Assembly: GCA_016716405.1 (NCBI GenBank)
Contig: JADJWK010000001.1
Coordinates: forward strand, 620,001-684,000
From: Candidatus Melainabacteria bacterium
GTDB taxonomy: Bacteria; Cyanobacteriota; Vampirovibrionia; Obscuribacterales; Obscuribacteraceae
DNA: 64,000 bases
Direction of reading: 5' to 3'
Both the position numbers and the translations under genes were made by a program. The notes beneath the pieces were generated by a model. The model was not told the origin of the DNA. It saw nothing but the letters and a program-made list of their open reading frames with translations, and made no database searches. Below, in pieces: positions 43,662 through 53,130 of the stretch. The first letter of the stretch is position 1. Each line of letters opens with the position of its first letter.

Positions 43662-43907
43662 TCATCTGGAAAAGCGATAAGTCGTGGCGAAGATTGCCAC
43701 GGCAACGCTTCCGTAGAGCAGCGGGAAACAGGCGGTTCTGTATCCGCAAATCGATGCGATGATTGCCGAGACCAGGACGAAGCTGTTCGTCAGGCAGACT
43801 CTTCTTCTCAATGAGAGCCTCTGGTCTCTGATCGCGAGCTTCGCGAAATTTCCGGCAAAGGCTGCCAGATACAGACCGAGCAGCAAGATCAGTGTTTTGA
43901 TCATCAT
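43662..43907 (-). CDS. small membrane protein with two or three helices
   Basis: This 81-residue protein is largely hydrophobic (about 3-22, 38-58, 62-76) with a short basic loop. AAGGGG lies upstream of the ATG pair. No family is recognised. It is probably co-transcribed with the Cys-motif gene downstream. Confidence 0.65.
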   Translation of the reverse strand: MMIKTLILLLGLYLAAFAGNFAKLAIRDQRLSLRRRVCLTNSFVLVSAIIASICGYRTACFPLLYGSVAVAIFATTYRFSR

Positions 43908-43931
43908 GACTTGACCCCTTTGGTTGCAGTC

Positions 43932-43993
43932 CAGACGAGGAGGTAAGTTATGTAGTGATTTCTTTGATTCTGTCTGGTTATTCTCCTCGTCTG
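43932..43993. repeat. 11-bp inverted repeat upstream of 43907
   Basis: CAGACGAGGAG (43932-43942) and CTCCTCGTCTG (43983-43993) are separated by 40 bases in the gap between the MocR gene end and the small membrane gene start. It could be a terminator stem or an operator. Confidence 0.5.
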
Positions 43994-44132
43994 AATCAAT
44001 AAGAGTGTTGGGGTGACAGTCTTAACCTATATTCGGTGCACCGCGGATAAAAGAACTGAGAAGACTTGTAAGCGAGCCGGAGTACTGATTCGGTTGGCCG
44101 AGCAGCGGCCGTCGGACCTGGCCGAATTTGCG

Positions 44133-45623
44133 CTATGTTCTGGAAATGATGTCCCTGCCAGCCTCTTCCAGTCCGACCGAAAAACCATGCGCCGACTTCT
44201 CCAGCTCGGACTCGGACAGGTGGCCGAAAGCGACGAGGAATTCGGAAGCGTCTTCTCTGGGCTCGTCGCGATGCAGATAGAAGCTCTTGGTGCTGCACAT
44301 GGGAAGGCCGACTTGCTTAGCCAGGTCGAGAATCTCGCCTTCGCTCCGGTCGAGGTGCAATCTGACAGGAAGACAGGTCCCGGTCCTGGGCTCGGCGATG
44401 GTGATGCGATCTCCCAGGCCCCTCTTGAGCCCGGCGATCAGAGATCGCCGGCGACTGGCGTAGGCTTGCCGGGTTTTCTGGATGTGTCGCTCGTAGAGCC
44501 CGCTTTCGATGAGATCGGCCAGCACATACTGCTCGATAATCGAGAAAGTCCTCTGGGAAAGAATCTTCGCTCTACGGTATACAGGAACCAGCCATTTCGG
44601 GATGACCAGATAATGAAGAGAGGTAAGTGGAAACAATGTATTGGTGAAGCTTCCGAATGTAATGACCAGGTCGTCTCTGTCCAGCTCTTTGAGCGCCGCC
44701 ACCGGTTTGCCGAAATAACGATATTCATGCCCGTGATCGTCTTCGATAATCACTGTGTCGGTCGTCCGGGCCCAGTCGAGGAGAGACTTTCGGCGTGCCT
44801 GGCTGAGACAGGCGCCGGAGGGCGAATGGTGCACAGGCGATACGAATACCAGGCGAAAACTGCTCTGGCTTCCGATGAGCTCGTCGACGACAATACCTTC
44901 GCCGTCGACGGGGACCGGGTGGAGCCTGGCTTTCTGGGCCAGGAATGCCTGCCTGGCATCGCAATAGCCGGAGCTCTCGAGAGCCACCGTGCTTTCGCTT
45001 TCCACAAGGATCCTGGCTGTGACATTGAGGGTGTGCTGGGCGGTGGTGAAGAGCACGACCTGATCGGGATGGCAGGCGATCGCCCGGGATCGCTTGAGAT
45101 AGCCGGCCAGAGCTTCCCGCAGGGGAGGATAGCCGAAAGGATCGGTCTCGTAGATCAGACTGGCTGACTCTTCCGCTCTGGCATGTCTGGAATAGAGATT
45201 TCGCCAGTCTTTGAGAGGAAGGAGATCGTGAGGTACCGCCCCATAGTTGAGCTCGGGAATGACGGTCTCGTTGAATTCAGTGGGCTCGGCGCTCAGCAGA
45301 TAGCGTGCGAAGGCGGAGAAATGCTTGCTTCGATCAGTAGCGTTCTCGGTGACCGGTGCGGACTGGTCGGAGAGGCTGAGATGCCTGCTCACACAGGTGC
45401 CCGTGCCATGCATCGCTTCTATATAGCCCTGGCACATGAGCTCTTCGTAGCTTCGCACGACCGTAACTCGGGAGAGCTCGAGCATATTGGCCAGAGCCCT
45501 GGACGACGGCAGAGCTTCGCCGGGGCGCAGGCGCCCCTGGATGATTGCTTCCCGCAGGGCGTCGCAGAGTTGACGGTAGAGCGGTTGCTTGGATTCGCCG
45601 GATAGTGTGATGGGCATGTCCAT
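44133..45623 (-). CDS. MocR-type regulator (GntR HTH + aminotransferase-like), PLP Lys lost
   Basis: The 496-residue protein has an N-terminal GntR winged helix (about 10-80; REAIIQGRLRPGEALPSSRALA, then LSRVTVVRSYEEL) and a fold-type-I aminotransferase-like domain (about 125-490; DPFGYPPLREALAGYL). MocR proteins bind PLP or related ligands through a Lys in S-x-S-K-T-L-F-P. Here the motif reads GSFTNTLFP, so the Lys is Asn328. The usual EDDYDSEYRY is EDDHGHEYRY. The sensor domain therefore probably cannot form the normal Schiff base. ATG 45623 or 45617 is the start. A palindromic repeat lies about 120 bp upstream. Regulated genes are unknown. Confidence 0.9.
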   Translation of the reverse strand: MDMPITLSGESKQPLYRQLCDALREAIIQGRLRPGEALPSSRALANMLELSRVTVVRSYEELMCQGYIEAMHGTGTCVSRHLSLSDQSAPVTENATDRSKHFSAFARYLLSAEPTEFNETVIPELNYGAVPHDLLPLKDWRNLYSRHARAEESASLIYETDPFGYPPLREALAGYLKRSRAIACHPDQVVLFTTAQHTLNVTARILVESESTVALESSGYCDARQAFLAQKARLHPVPVDGEGIVVDELIGSQSSFRLVFVSPVHHSPSGACLSQARRKSLLDWARTTDTVIIEDDHGHEYRYFGKPVAALKELDRDDLVITFGSFTNTLFPLTSLHYLVIPKWLVPVYRRAKILSQRTFSIIEQYVLADLIESGLYERHIQKTRQAYASRRRSLIAGLKRGLGDRITIAEPRTGTCLPVRLHLDRSEGEILDLAKQVGLPMCSTKSFYLHRDEPREDASEFLVAFGHLSESELEKSAHGFSVGLEEAGRDIISRT

Positions 45624-45741
45624 GATTGTTCAAGACTTTAGCACGCCCCGATCGAAATAGGCTCGGGCTGGCACAAGCCTGGAGTGCGATACGGATGCCT
45701 GGTGGAAAAATGTGCACAGCTTGAGCGAAGCCTGGATCGGC

Positions 45742-45796
45742 AATATGACTCTGAGGTCAAAATATTCGGGAAAAATTTGACCTGACAGTCATAATT
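45742..45796. repeat. palindromic repeat element, copy 3
   Basis: A diverged copy: arms AATATGACTCTGAGGTCAAA and a right arm TTTGACCTGACAGTCATAATT, A/T-rich centre. It lies upstream of the MocR gene and past the end of the large operon. Confidence 0.75.
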
Positions 45797-45833
45797 TATC
45801 AAACTATAATAAATAGTAGAAAATCTTCGAAAA

Positions 45834-45873
45834 GGCTCGGCGAAAAGCACCAGCTATCGCTGGCGTGCCGAGC
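45834..45873 (-). terminator. terminator of the MoxR-VWA-S41 operon
   Basis: On the minus strand GCTCGGC and GCCGAGC close a stem that contains an inner GCCAGC/GCTGG hairpin, followed by CTTTTCG. It lies 16 bp past the stop of the last gene. Confidence 0.75.
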
Positions 45874-45888
45874 ACAAAATTGAGTGAA

Positions 45889-46197
45889 TTACGACCCGAC
45901 AACGAGAGCTTCGATGCACCCGATGTCGGCCAGCTTGGCGGCAATCACGCGGTGGCGTCCGTCTTCGACGTTGTAGCCACCACCGGCGCGCGGCCGCAGA
46001 ACGACGCGAACCATTCCGCGCCCGTCTTCGAAGTCCTGGCGCATCTTCTCGATCTGACCGTGGTCGCGCTCCATGAGCTTGGCCCAGGTCGAGTCGGAGA
46101 TGTAGATATCGGAAAGCGGAACGAAGATGGTATCGTCGTACGCCACCTCGCGGTTGCCCTTGCGGTGACGGAACTTCTTGAAGTAGGTCTTGCCCAT
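45889..46197 (-). CDS. small ParB/sulfiredoxin-fold protein
   Basis: The 102-residue protein has the ParB-N/Srx-like core: VPLSDIYIS as first strand, then a variable helix, and the phosphate-binding style DGRHRVIAAKLADIG near the C-terminus. Such domains bind nucleotides (CTP in ParB, ATP in Srx) or act as nucleases. It has no DNA-binding helix-turn-helix. ATG 46197 is chosen because AAAGGAGG lies just upstream. It may be the last gene of the long operon or transcribed separately after the 46352-46387 hairpin. Confidence 0.75.
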   Translation of the reverse strand: MGKTYFKKFRHRKGNREVAYDDTIFVPLSDIYISDSTWAKLMERDHGQIEKMRQDFEDGRGMVRVVLRPRAGGGYNVEDGRHRVIAAKLADIGCIEALVVGS

Positions 46198-46351
46198 GGT
46201 GCCTCCTTTTCGGAGAGGCTCCAGGCGCAAGCGAAAGAAAATGCGGCACCGGAAGTGGTGCCTCTTGCTTGCTCCTTAGAGCCCCTACCTTAGGTGTGCA
46301 GTCATGGGAGACCTCCTTTGCGGGTTGGAATTCATAGTTATTCACTCCTGG

Positions 46352-46387
46352 GCGGTGGTGGGGCTTCAAGATTTGCCCCACCACCGC
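46352..46387 (-). terminator. strong stem-loop after the second S41 gene
   Basis: A 13-bp perfect stem (GCGGTGGTGGGGC with GCCCCACCACCGC, 10-base loop) lies 44 bp past the S41 stop. No T run follows, so it may be an RNA-stabilising or processing stem rather than a full terminator. Confidence 0.6.
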
Positions 46388-46431
46388 GTCTTCAGTTGCC
46401 GGGTGACGCCACGCGTCGCCCTGCACGAACC

Positions 46432-48090
46432 TCAGTACCGCCGGGGCTTTTCGGGAGCCCTTTCGGCTTCCTCCTTCTCCTTCCGGCGCCGCATCTGGAT
46501 GTGCTGGTGCACGGACCAGAGAACGACCACCAGCAGGATCAGAGACACCGCGAAGGACGCCGCCAGGGTCGAGTCGAAGTCGATTCCCTTTTGCGGACCT
46601 TCAGCCCTGGACGGAGGGGTGAGCTGGTTGGGGTTGACGGTCTTGATGATCTGGACGGCAGCATCGAGCTGCTCGTCGATTCTCGAGCCGGGAGTGCGCT
46701 CCACCTCGACATTGGGGGCGATGCCCTTGCCGTTGAGGTTGTAGCCGCTGGGTGTCAGGTAGTCGAGCGAGGTGATCGACAGCGTACCGCCGGGAGGGAT
46801 CTGCGTCTGCATCATGCCGACGCCCTTGCCCCAGGTGGTGGTGCCGACGATGATCGCCCGGCCGTTGTCCTTCAGCGCTCCGGTGAGGATTTCGGCAGCA
46901 CTTGCGGAGCTACCGTCCACAAGGACCACCATGGGCACCTTGTAGAAGTCCGTGATCATGGTCACGATCTCCGGCGGAACACCGTTGAGTTCGTGAGCCA
47001 TGGGGGCGATGACGTCCACTTTCTGGTTGGTGACCTGGCGGCCTTCTCGGGTGGTGTACGAGAAGATGGTGCCTTTCTCCAGGAACATCTCGGCGACGTC
47101 CTGAGCCAGGTCGACACGGCCGCCCGGGTTGCCTCTCAAGTCGAGGATGAGCCCGGCGAGGTTGCCGTTGGCCTGCTGATGCATTTTCATCAGACCCTGG
47201 GTCATTCCAACCACCGGCTCGGGGAAGAAGGCCGGCAGGCGGACGTAGGCGATGTTGCCGGGAAGCAGACCGCCCTCGACCTGGGGAGGCTTGGGCGCGT
47301 CGATGATGATGGTCACCTTCTGGACATTGCCGCCCCGGCTGTACTCGATATCGACTGCCTTGCCGGCGGGTCCCCGGAGCAAGTTTTCGACTTCCTCCGC
47401 GGTCTTCCCTGCCAGGGGCTCGCCGCCGACAGAGATGACGGAGTCGCCCTTGTGGAGAACCGACTTGTAGGCGGCGGTACCCCAGAACACGGCGTTGACC
47501 TTGTACGATCCGTCGTTCTGCAGCTCGAGCCGAAGTCCGACGGGGATGATGCCCTGCTCGGCGAGCTCTTGCTGCTTTTTCATGTCCGCGGTGGACGTGT
47601 AGCTCGTCCACTGGTCCTTGAGGCTTCCGAGCATCTCCTGGAGAGCGCTCTCGTACTCCTCGGTCGTGGTGAGCTTGCCGTCATACTTGTGCAGCCACTG
47701 GTCCCAGTGCTCGAGCTTCTCGCGGTCACGGAAGTGGTCGGAGACCAGCTTCCAGACCTGACGATAGTTGCTCTCGAGCACTTCGGGAGAGGGGCCTTCG
47801 TCGGAGTGGGCTTGCTCGAAGGCCTTCATCGCCTCGAGCAGCTTGTCCTTCAGTTCCGGCGGAACAGGGATCATGACCGGGGCATGCTCGCCGTCGGTGG
47901 ACGGGGCCGCCTGGTCACCGGGAGCAGCCTCATCGGCCGGAGTGGGCGCCTGCTCCTGGTTGGCCGGCTGTGCCTGCTCCTGGGGAGCGGTGCCTGCCTG
48001 ATCCAGAAGCGGGTTGCCCGCCACTGCTGCGCCAAAACCGGTAAACGTCAGCAACGCTGCGATGAGCGTGGTATAGAAGAGTCTTTTCAT
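46432..48090 (-). CDS. S41 C-terminal-processing protease, membrane-anchored
   Basis: The 552-residue protease has a signal peptide (1-25), a Gln/Pro/Ala-rich low-complexity stretch (about 28-75), a helical domain, a PDZ domain (about 205-275) and the S41 core. The catalytic Ser lies in DGSSASAAEIL near 395 and Lys in TTWGKGVGM near 418. It ends in a transmembrane helix (about 512-532) and a basic cytoplasmic tail. It should trim C-termini of extracytoplasmic proteins. It follows another S41 gene by 93 bp. Confidence 0.92.
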   Translation of the reverse strand: MKRLFYTTLIAALLTFTGFGAAVAGNPLLDQAGTAPQEQAQPANQEQAPTPADEAAPGDQAAPSTDGEHAPVMIPVPPELKDKLLEAMKAFEQAHSDEGPSPEVLESNYRQVWKLVSDHFRDREKLEHWDQWLHKYDGKLTTTEEYESALQEMLGSLKDQWTSYTSTADMKKQQELAEQGIIPVGLRLELQNDGSYKVNAVFWGTAAYKSVLHKGDSVISVGGEPLAGKTAEEVENLLRGPAGKAVDIEYSRGGNVQKVTIIIDAPKPPQVEGGLLPGNIAYVRLPAFFPEPVVGMTQGLMKMHQQANGNLAGLILDLRGNPGGRVDLAQDVAEMFLEKGTIFSYTTREGRQVTNQKVDVIAPMAHELNGVPPEIVTMITDFYKVPMVVLVDGSSASAAEILTGALKDNGRAIIVGTTTWGKGVGMMQTQIPPGGTLSITSLDYLTPSGYNLNGKGIAPNVEVERTPGSRIDEQLDAAVQIIKTVNPNQLTPPSRAEGPQKGIDFDSTLAASFAVSLILLVVVLWSVHQHIQMRRRKEKEEAERAPEKPRRY

Positions 48091-48122
48091 GACGAAAACT
48101 CCTGGTTATTGGAATTGGAGCG

Positions 48123-48153
48123 GAAGCCCGGGTCTACGTCCGACCCGGGCTTC
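48123..48153 (-). other. intercistronic stem-loop between the two S41 genes
   Basis: GAAGCCCGGGT and ACCCGGGCTTC form an 11-bp perfect stem with a 9-base loop in the 93-bp gap. No T run follows on the minus strand. Confidence 0.75.
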
Positions 48154-48183
48154 GTTTCCGGTTTACAGTCAGGAAGAGGATGC

Positions 48184-49716
48184 TCAGTTGCCCGAGTCGT
48201 CCTTCTTGGGAGCGGTCATCTTTTCCCAGGCTTCGATCTTGTCCTGGTGCAGCTTGTCGGCGGTCGCCCTCCGGGCTTCCTGACGAGCCACCGCATCGAG
48301 GGCGGCTTTCTTGGCCGCGTCGAGCTGGGTGTCCTTGTTCGGATCGTAGACGTCGTCCACCGGCTGCTCGACATCGATGTCGGGAAGCACGCCGGTGAGG
48401 TCTATGTGCCTGCCGCCCGGGAGGAACTCGAAGGTGGTGACGTCCACCTTGCGGCCGTAGGAGACAGGCATTAACGTCTGACCGACGCCCTTGCCATAGG
48501 TCGGCTTGCCGACCAGGATGGCGCGGTGGTTTGCGGAGAGCGCTCCGGCGAGAATCTCCGAGGCGCTGGCGCTGCCGCTGTCGATCAGGATGACGATGGG
48601 CATGTCGGCGGGGATGATGACAGGATCCCGGTCTTCCATGCCGACCTGGCGCTGGCTCGGGTCATTGCTCACCGATTGGTCCTTGAGGACATAGTCGGGC
48701 TGCAAGACCGTTCGCTGGATGTGCAGATGGTCCTGGTGACGCTCCTGCGTGACGAGCACCGTGCCTTCCGGCATCAGGTACTCAGCCAGCTGGAAAGCTG
48801 CATTCAGGCGTCCGCCGCCGTTTCCGCGCAGATCGAGGACCAGCGCTTTGCCGCCGGCCGCCCGGGTAAGGGCATCGCGCATCTCGCTCTCGACGTTCCT
48901 GGACATGAAATCGGCGAGACGCACGTAAGCGACGCCGTCGCCCAGGTCCTTGTAACGGGTCACCTTCGAGGTGACCCTGGCGCGGACGACCGGCACCGAC
49001 AGCGATGTCACGCCGCCATTGCCGTCGGAGCGCTCGATGCCGAGGGTGACCGTGGTGCCAGCCTTGCCGCGGATGAGCTCGACCGCCTCGTCGGAGGTCT
49101 TGCCCAGGATCGGATTGCCGTCCACGGTGAGGATTGTGTCACCAGCCTTGAGGCCGGCTCTCTCGGCAGGCGAGTTCTCGAACGGATCTTCCACCACGAC
49201 GAAGGGGCGGTCCACCGTGACGGTGTAGACAGCCTTCAATTCGGCTTCGGTCGGTTCGCGGCCGAGGTCCCGGAGCTTCTTCAGCTCGCTGAGGGTGCCC
49301 TTGACCTCGACATAGACGCCGATGCCGGTGACGGACGGGTCGATCATCTGGTTGAATTGCTCCACCGCCGACGGGACCAGGTAGTGGTCGTGGATCTGCC
49401 GCGTGCTGCGGACCATCTCGGCGATGGCTTCGTCGGTTCCCTTCTCGGTGTCGAGGGCGCCGGTTCCGGCGTACTTGTGCTCCCACACCGCAGCCCAGGC
49501 CTGCATGGCAGTCGGGTCGGTGTAGTTGATGTGGTGATCCCGGACGAGTTCGAACACTTCCTTGTAGAGCTTGGGACCGTCAAACTGTTGCTGCTGCGAT
49601 ACCGCTGCAGGCGGAACGATTTGCTGCTGAGCCGAGACCGCGCCGGGCGCCAGCCACAGGAATGCGGCGGCGACGGCGCAGATCAGCCCGGACAGCCGAT
49701 TGCGCTTTGAGCTCAT
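48184..49716 (-). CDS. S41 C-terminal-processing protease, soluble form
   Basis: The 510-residue protease has a signal peptide (about 1-29), a helical region, a PDZ domain (about 165-235, ENSPAERAGLKAGDTILTV) and the S41 core with Ser in DSGSASASEIL near 378 and Lys in KPTYGKGVGQ near 402. Unlike its downstream neighbour it lacks a C-terminal membrane helix. Probably periplasmic. The two proteases are only moderately similar, so an old duplication is likely. It follows the MxaA-like gene by 102 bp. Confidence 0.93.
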   Translation of the reverse strand: MSSKRNRLSGLICAVAAAFLWLAPGAVSAQQQIVPPAAVSQQQQFDGPKLYKEVFELVRDHHINYTDPTAMQAWAAVWEHKYAGTGALDTEKGTDEAIAEMVRSTRQIHDHYLVPSAVEQFNQMIDPSVTGIGVYVEVKGTLSELKKLRDLGREPTEAELKAVYTVTVDRPFVVVEDPFENSPAERAGLKAGDTILTVDGNPILGKTSDEAVELIRGKAGTTVTLGIERSDGNGGVTSLSVPVVRARVTSKVTRYKDLGDGVAYVRLADFMSRNVESEMRDALTRAAGGKALVLDLRGNGGGRLNAAFQLAEYLMPEGTVLVTQERHQDHLHIQRTVLQPDYVLKDQSVSNDPSQRQVGMEDRDPVIIPADMPIVILIDSGSASASEILAGALSANHRAILVGKPTYGKGVGQTLMPVSYGRKVDVTTFEFLPGGRHIDLTGVLPDIDVEQPVDDVYDPNKDTQLDAAKKAALDAVARQEARRATADKLHQDKIEAWEKMTAPKKDDSGN

Positions 49717-49772
49717 GGTAGTACTCTCTGTTTGGAGTTGCGTTAATACGCAGAGGAGAGGAGGGGCTGGCA

Positions 49773-49801
49773 GCGGAGCCGCCCTGTCAGGACGGCTCCG
49801 C
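49773..49801 (-). other. intercistronic stem-loop upstream of S41 gene
   Basis: GCGGAGCCG pairs with CGGCTCCGC, with an inner CCTG/CAGG, in the 102-bp gap between the MxaA-like and S41 genes. Confidence 0.75.
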
Positions 49802-49818
49802 CTGGCGCCGGGTCTCGA

Positions 49819-50967
49819 TTACTTCGAGTCCCAGGGGCGCGGCACCAGGGCCTCGAAGCCCTTGATGATCTGCCAGTTGTCCTCGTCGCTGATCGTCTCG
49901 CCCAGGTAGATGGCGCGCTCGCACAGCGAGATGACGGTATCGATTTCAGCGAGCTGCGCATGGTCGTCCAGGAAGTCGCGGATCTCGAGGATCGTCGCTG
50001 CTTCGATGGGCTTGCCGGTGACAGCCTGCAGGTAGGTGCGGAGAGCACCCTCGATGCCGGCGTAGTGCTCGACCTTGAAGCCACCGTCCCTGGTGCTGGC
50101 CATGACCTTGTCGAAGGCCCTCCAGGCAGCGACGTGCGGCGGCACCTTCTTCCGCGGGATGATGCGGTTCAGGTACTTCACCACCAGCAGCCCCGGGAAG
50201 AACAGGACCAGGAAGAACCCCGCGATGAGCAGGGGCATGGTGGGCCACGGGCTGCGAGTCGTCTTGGTGTCGAGGTCGCCCTCGAGCAAGCCGGTGCCGT
50301 GGTCGACGGTATTCGAGCCGGAGACGACGAAGTCAGGCGTGGTCAGGACCTTCCAGACCGGGGTCTTCCCGTCTGGCGCCATCTCCGTCGCGTACCGGAG
50401 GTCGAGGTTGAAGATGAGGTGTCCGCCCGGCCGCGACTCTTCCGGCGGCGCCACGGACATGGGCACCCAGGACTGCACGGTCAGGTCGATGCGGTAGAGC
50501 ACCTTTCCATCACCGGCAGGCTGACTGCGCACCGTGGGCTCCTCGACCAGCTCGAAGTCCGACCCCGTGAACGAGATCCTCTTCTGCTTGAGGGAGGAGA
50601 AGTCCATCACGACGTTCTCGTCGGCGCGCACGAGGACTGTGATCCTGACGTGGTCGCCGATCCGGTAGCCGTAGTGGCGGGAGTTGCCCAGAAGAATTTC
50701 GACCTTGCCGCCCTCGCAGACCTTCCGCACCGGGTTGACCGGCTGCGGCGGCTCGGCGGGCTTGTTGTCGGCGCCGCCCGCGTCGGACGGGTAGTCGTAG
50801 GGATACCCGTTGTAGTTGGGCGGCTGATTCTGCGCGACCGCACCTGCCGGGCTTCCACAGAGGTCTGCCGGGGTTGCGTTCTGCGCGAAAGTCGGCCCCG
50901 TGACCCCGACCACCATGACGGCGGCCAGGAGCAGGGGCAATCTCAGGTTAGTGTACCAGTTCATCAC
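49819..50967 (-). CDS. MxaA/BatD-like membrane protein
   Basis: The 382-residue protein has a signal peptide (about 1-29), a Pro/Tyr-rich linker, a periplasmic beta-rich domain (about 60-235; GDHVRITVLVRADENVVM), one transmembrane helix (about 243-263) and a cytoplasmic helical C-terminus. This layout is that of MxaA and DUF4381/BatD-like components of MoxR systems. It probably links periplasmic substrate to the cytoplasmic ATPase side. Its ATG lies 10 bp after the DUF58 stop. Confidence 0.72.
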   Translation of the reverse strand: MMNWYTNLRLPLLLAAVMVVGVTGPTFAQNATPADLCGSPAGAVAQNQPPNYNGYPYDYPSDAGGADNKPAEPPQPVNPVRKVCEGGKVEILLGNSRHYGYRIGDHVRITVLVRADENVVMDFSSLKQKRISFTGSDFELVEEPTVRSQPAGDGKVLYRIDLTVQSWVPMSVAPPEESRPGGHLIFNLDLRYATEMAPDGKTPVWKVLTTPDFVVSGSNTVDHGTGLLEGDLDTKTTRSPWPTMPLLIAGFFLVLFFPGLLVVKYLNRIIPRKKVPPHVAAWRAFDKVMASTRDGGFKVEHYAGIEGALRTYLQAVTGKPIEAATILEIRDFLDDHAQLAEIDTVISLCERAIYLGETISDEDNWQIIKGFEALVPRPWDSK

Positions 50968-50977
50968 CGTGCTCCTT

Positions 50978-51928
50978 TTAGGTTCGGTGACCGGCGAACA
51001 GCTGCATCAGCTTCGCGTGCGCAGCCAGACCCTCTTCGGTGCTCACGACCTCCCAGTCGCACTGGCAGCGTCGGAACAGGTCGAAGAGTTCCTGTTCATG
51101 CGCGCGAAAGTTGGCTTCGAACTGTTCGCGGTTCTTCTTGTTCAGCCAGATCGTCTTTCGCTGACCGGTCTTCAGGTCCTCGAAAGTGTAGAATCCGAAC
51201 GAATTCGGCAGCTCGCGCTCACGCAGGTCCTGCACGTTGATGCAGACCACATCGTGATAGGCTGCCAGCTTGAACAGCATCGCCTTGTCCTCTTCCGTAA
51301 GGTTGAGGAAGTCGGAGATGATGAAAACAAGCGACTTGGTGTAACCACCCACGGTGTCGAGCGCCATCTGGAAGCCGGTGACCGACTTGTCGGCGTTCGC
51401 GCTGCGGCTGAGGGTTCCATCCAGGGCGCGTTCGTCGGCTTCGACGACCGCCGCCAGGGCCGGATAGAGTGCCACCTGTGCTCCCCGCGGGGGCTGAAAA
51501 TCTACGACGCTATCGTCTGTGTAGGCTACAAAACCCACCCGATCCGCCGTCTCCTTTGCAGACAGGATGACCGAGCCCGCGAGCTCGCCAGCCAGCATGC
51601 GCTTGGAAGTGCGGTTCGTGCCGAACCCCATGGTCAGTCCCACGTCGACGAGGACGAAGAACCGGGAATCCCGGGGCTCGTAGTTTTCGATGATGTAGAC
51701 CTCCTGACCGCCGGTCGCGGCGGTGGCAGCCCAGTCGATATCGCGGATGTCGTCGCCGGGCTCGTAGAGAACCCGGGCTGCGAAGTCGTAGCCGTCGGAC
51801 CCTCGGGACCGGCTTCTACGCTCACCCGCTGATGGGAAGACCGAGCTGGAACGCCACGTCGTAGGAATCGGGTGCGAAACGAGCCAGTCGAGCAACGACT
51901 GGATCCTCGCATCAATGTTCTTATTCAT
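50978..51928 (-). CDS. DUF58-domain protein (MxaS-like)
   Basis: The 316-residue protein has the DUF58 signature RSRGSDGYDFAARVLYEPGDD followed by DIRDIDWAATA, and a VWA-related fold starting FFVLVDVGLTMGFG. MxaS-type proteins follow MoxR ATPases in nearly all such operons and are thought to assist the ATPase. No membrane segment is seen. AGATCTGCC precedes the ATG. It lies 121 bp downstream of moxR, with a hairpin between. Confidence 0.9.
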   Translation of the reverse strand: MNKNIDARIQSLLDWLVSHPIPTTWRSSSVFPSAGERRSRSRGSDGYDFAARVLYEPGDDIRDIDWAATAATGGQEVYIIENYEPRDSRFFVLVDVGLTMGFGTNRTSKRMLAGELAGSVILSAKETADRVGFVAYTDDSVVDFQPPRGAQVALYPALAAVVEADERALDGTLSRSANADKSVTGFQMALDTVGGYTKSLVFIISDFLNLTEEDKAMLFKLAAYHDVVCINVQDLRERELPNSFGFYTFEDLKTGQRKTIWLNKKNREQFEANFRAHEQELFDLFRRCQCDWEVVSTEEGLAAHAKLMQLFAGHRT

Positions 51929-51984
51929 GGCAGATCTCCGTCAGTTAGAGTAGGTAATCGGTAATAACGCGTGCCTCGCGCCAG

Positions 51985-52027
51985 GGGGTCCGGACCGGGA
52001 GCTTAGCCACCGGAATCCGGACCCCCC
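51985..52027 (-). other. intercistronic stem-loop between moxR and DUF58
   Basis: GGGGGTCCGGA (51985-51995) and TCCGGACCCCC (52017-52027) form an 11-bp perfect stem in the 121-bp gap, without T run. Confidence 0.8.
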
Positions 52028-52049
52028 GCGTCGACGCCGGGGTCACCGA

Positions 52050-53075
<1,026 letters not shown>

Positions 53076-53130
53076 GTCTCCTGATCTTTAGGAAGAAGAG
53101 TTGCGTTTCGTTGCGAAATACGCGGCTGAG

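Noticed and set aside
44013..45167. 384-codon frame antisense to the MocR gene
   Set aside because: No motif; the minus strand codes for a full GntR-aminotransferase protein.
46294..48474. 726-codon open frame antisense to the S41 protease
   Set aside because: Same antisense pattern; the opposite strand holds a signal peptide, PDZ domain and catalytic Ser/Lys.
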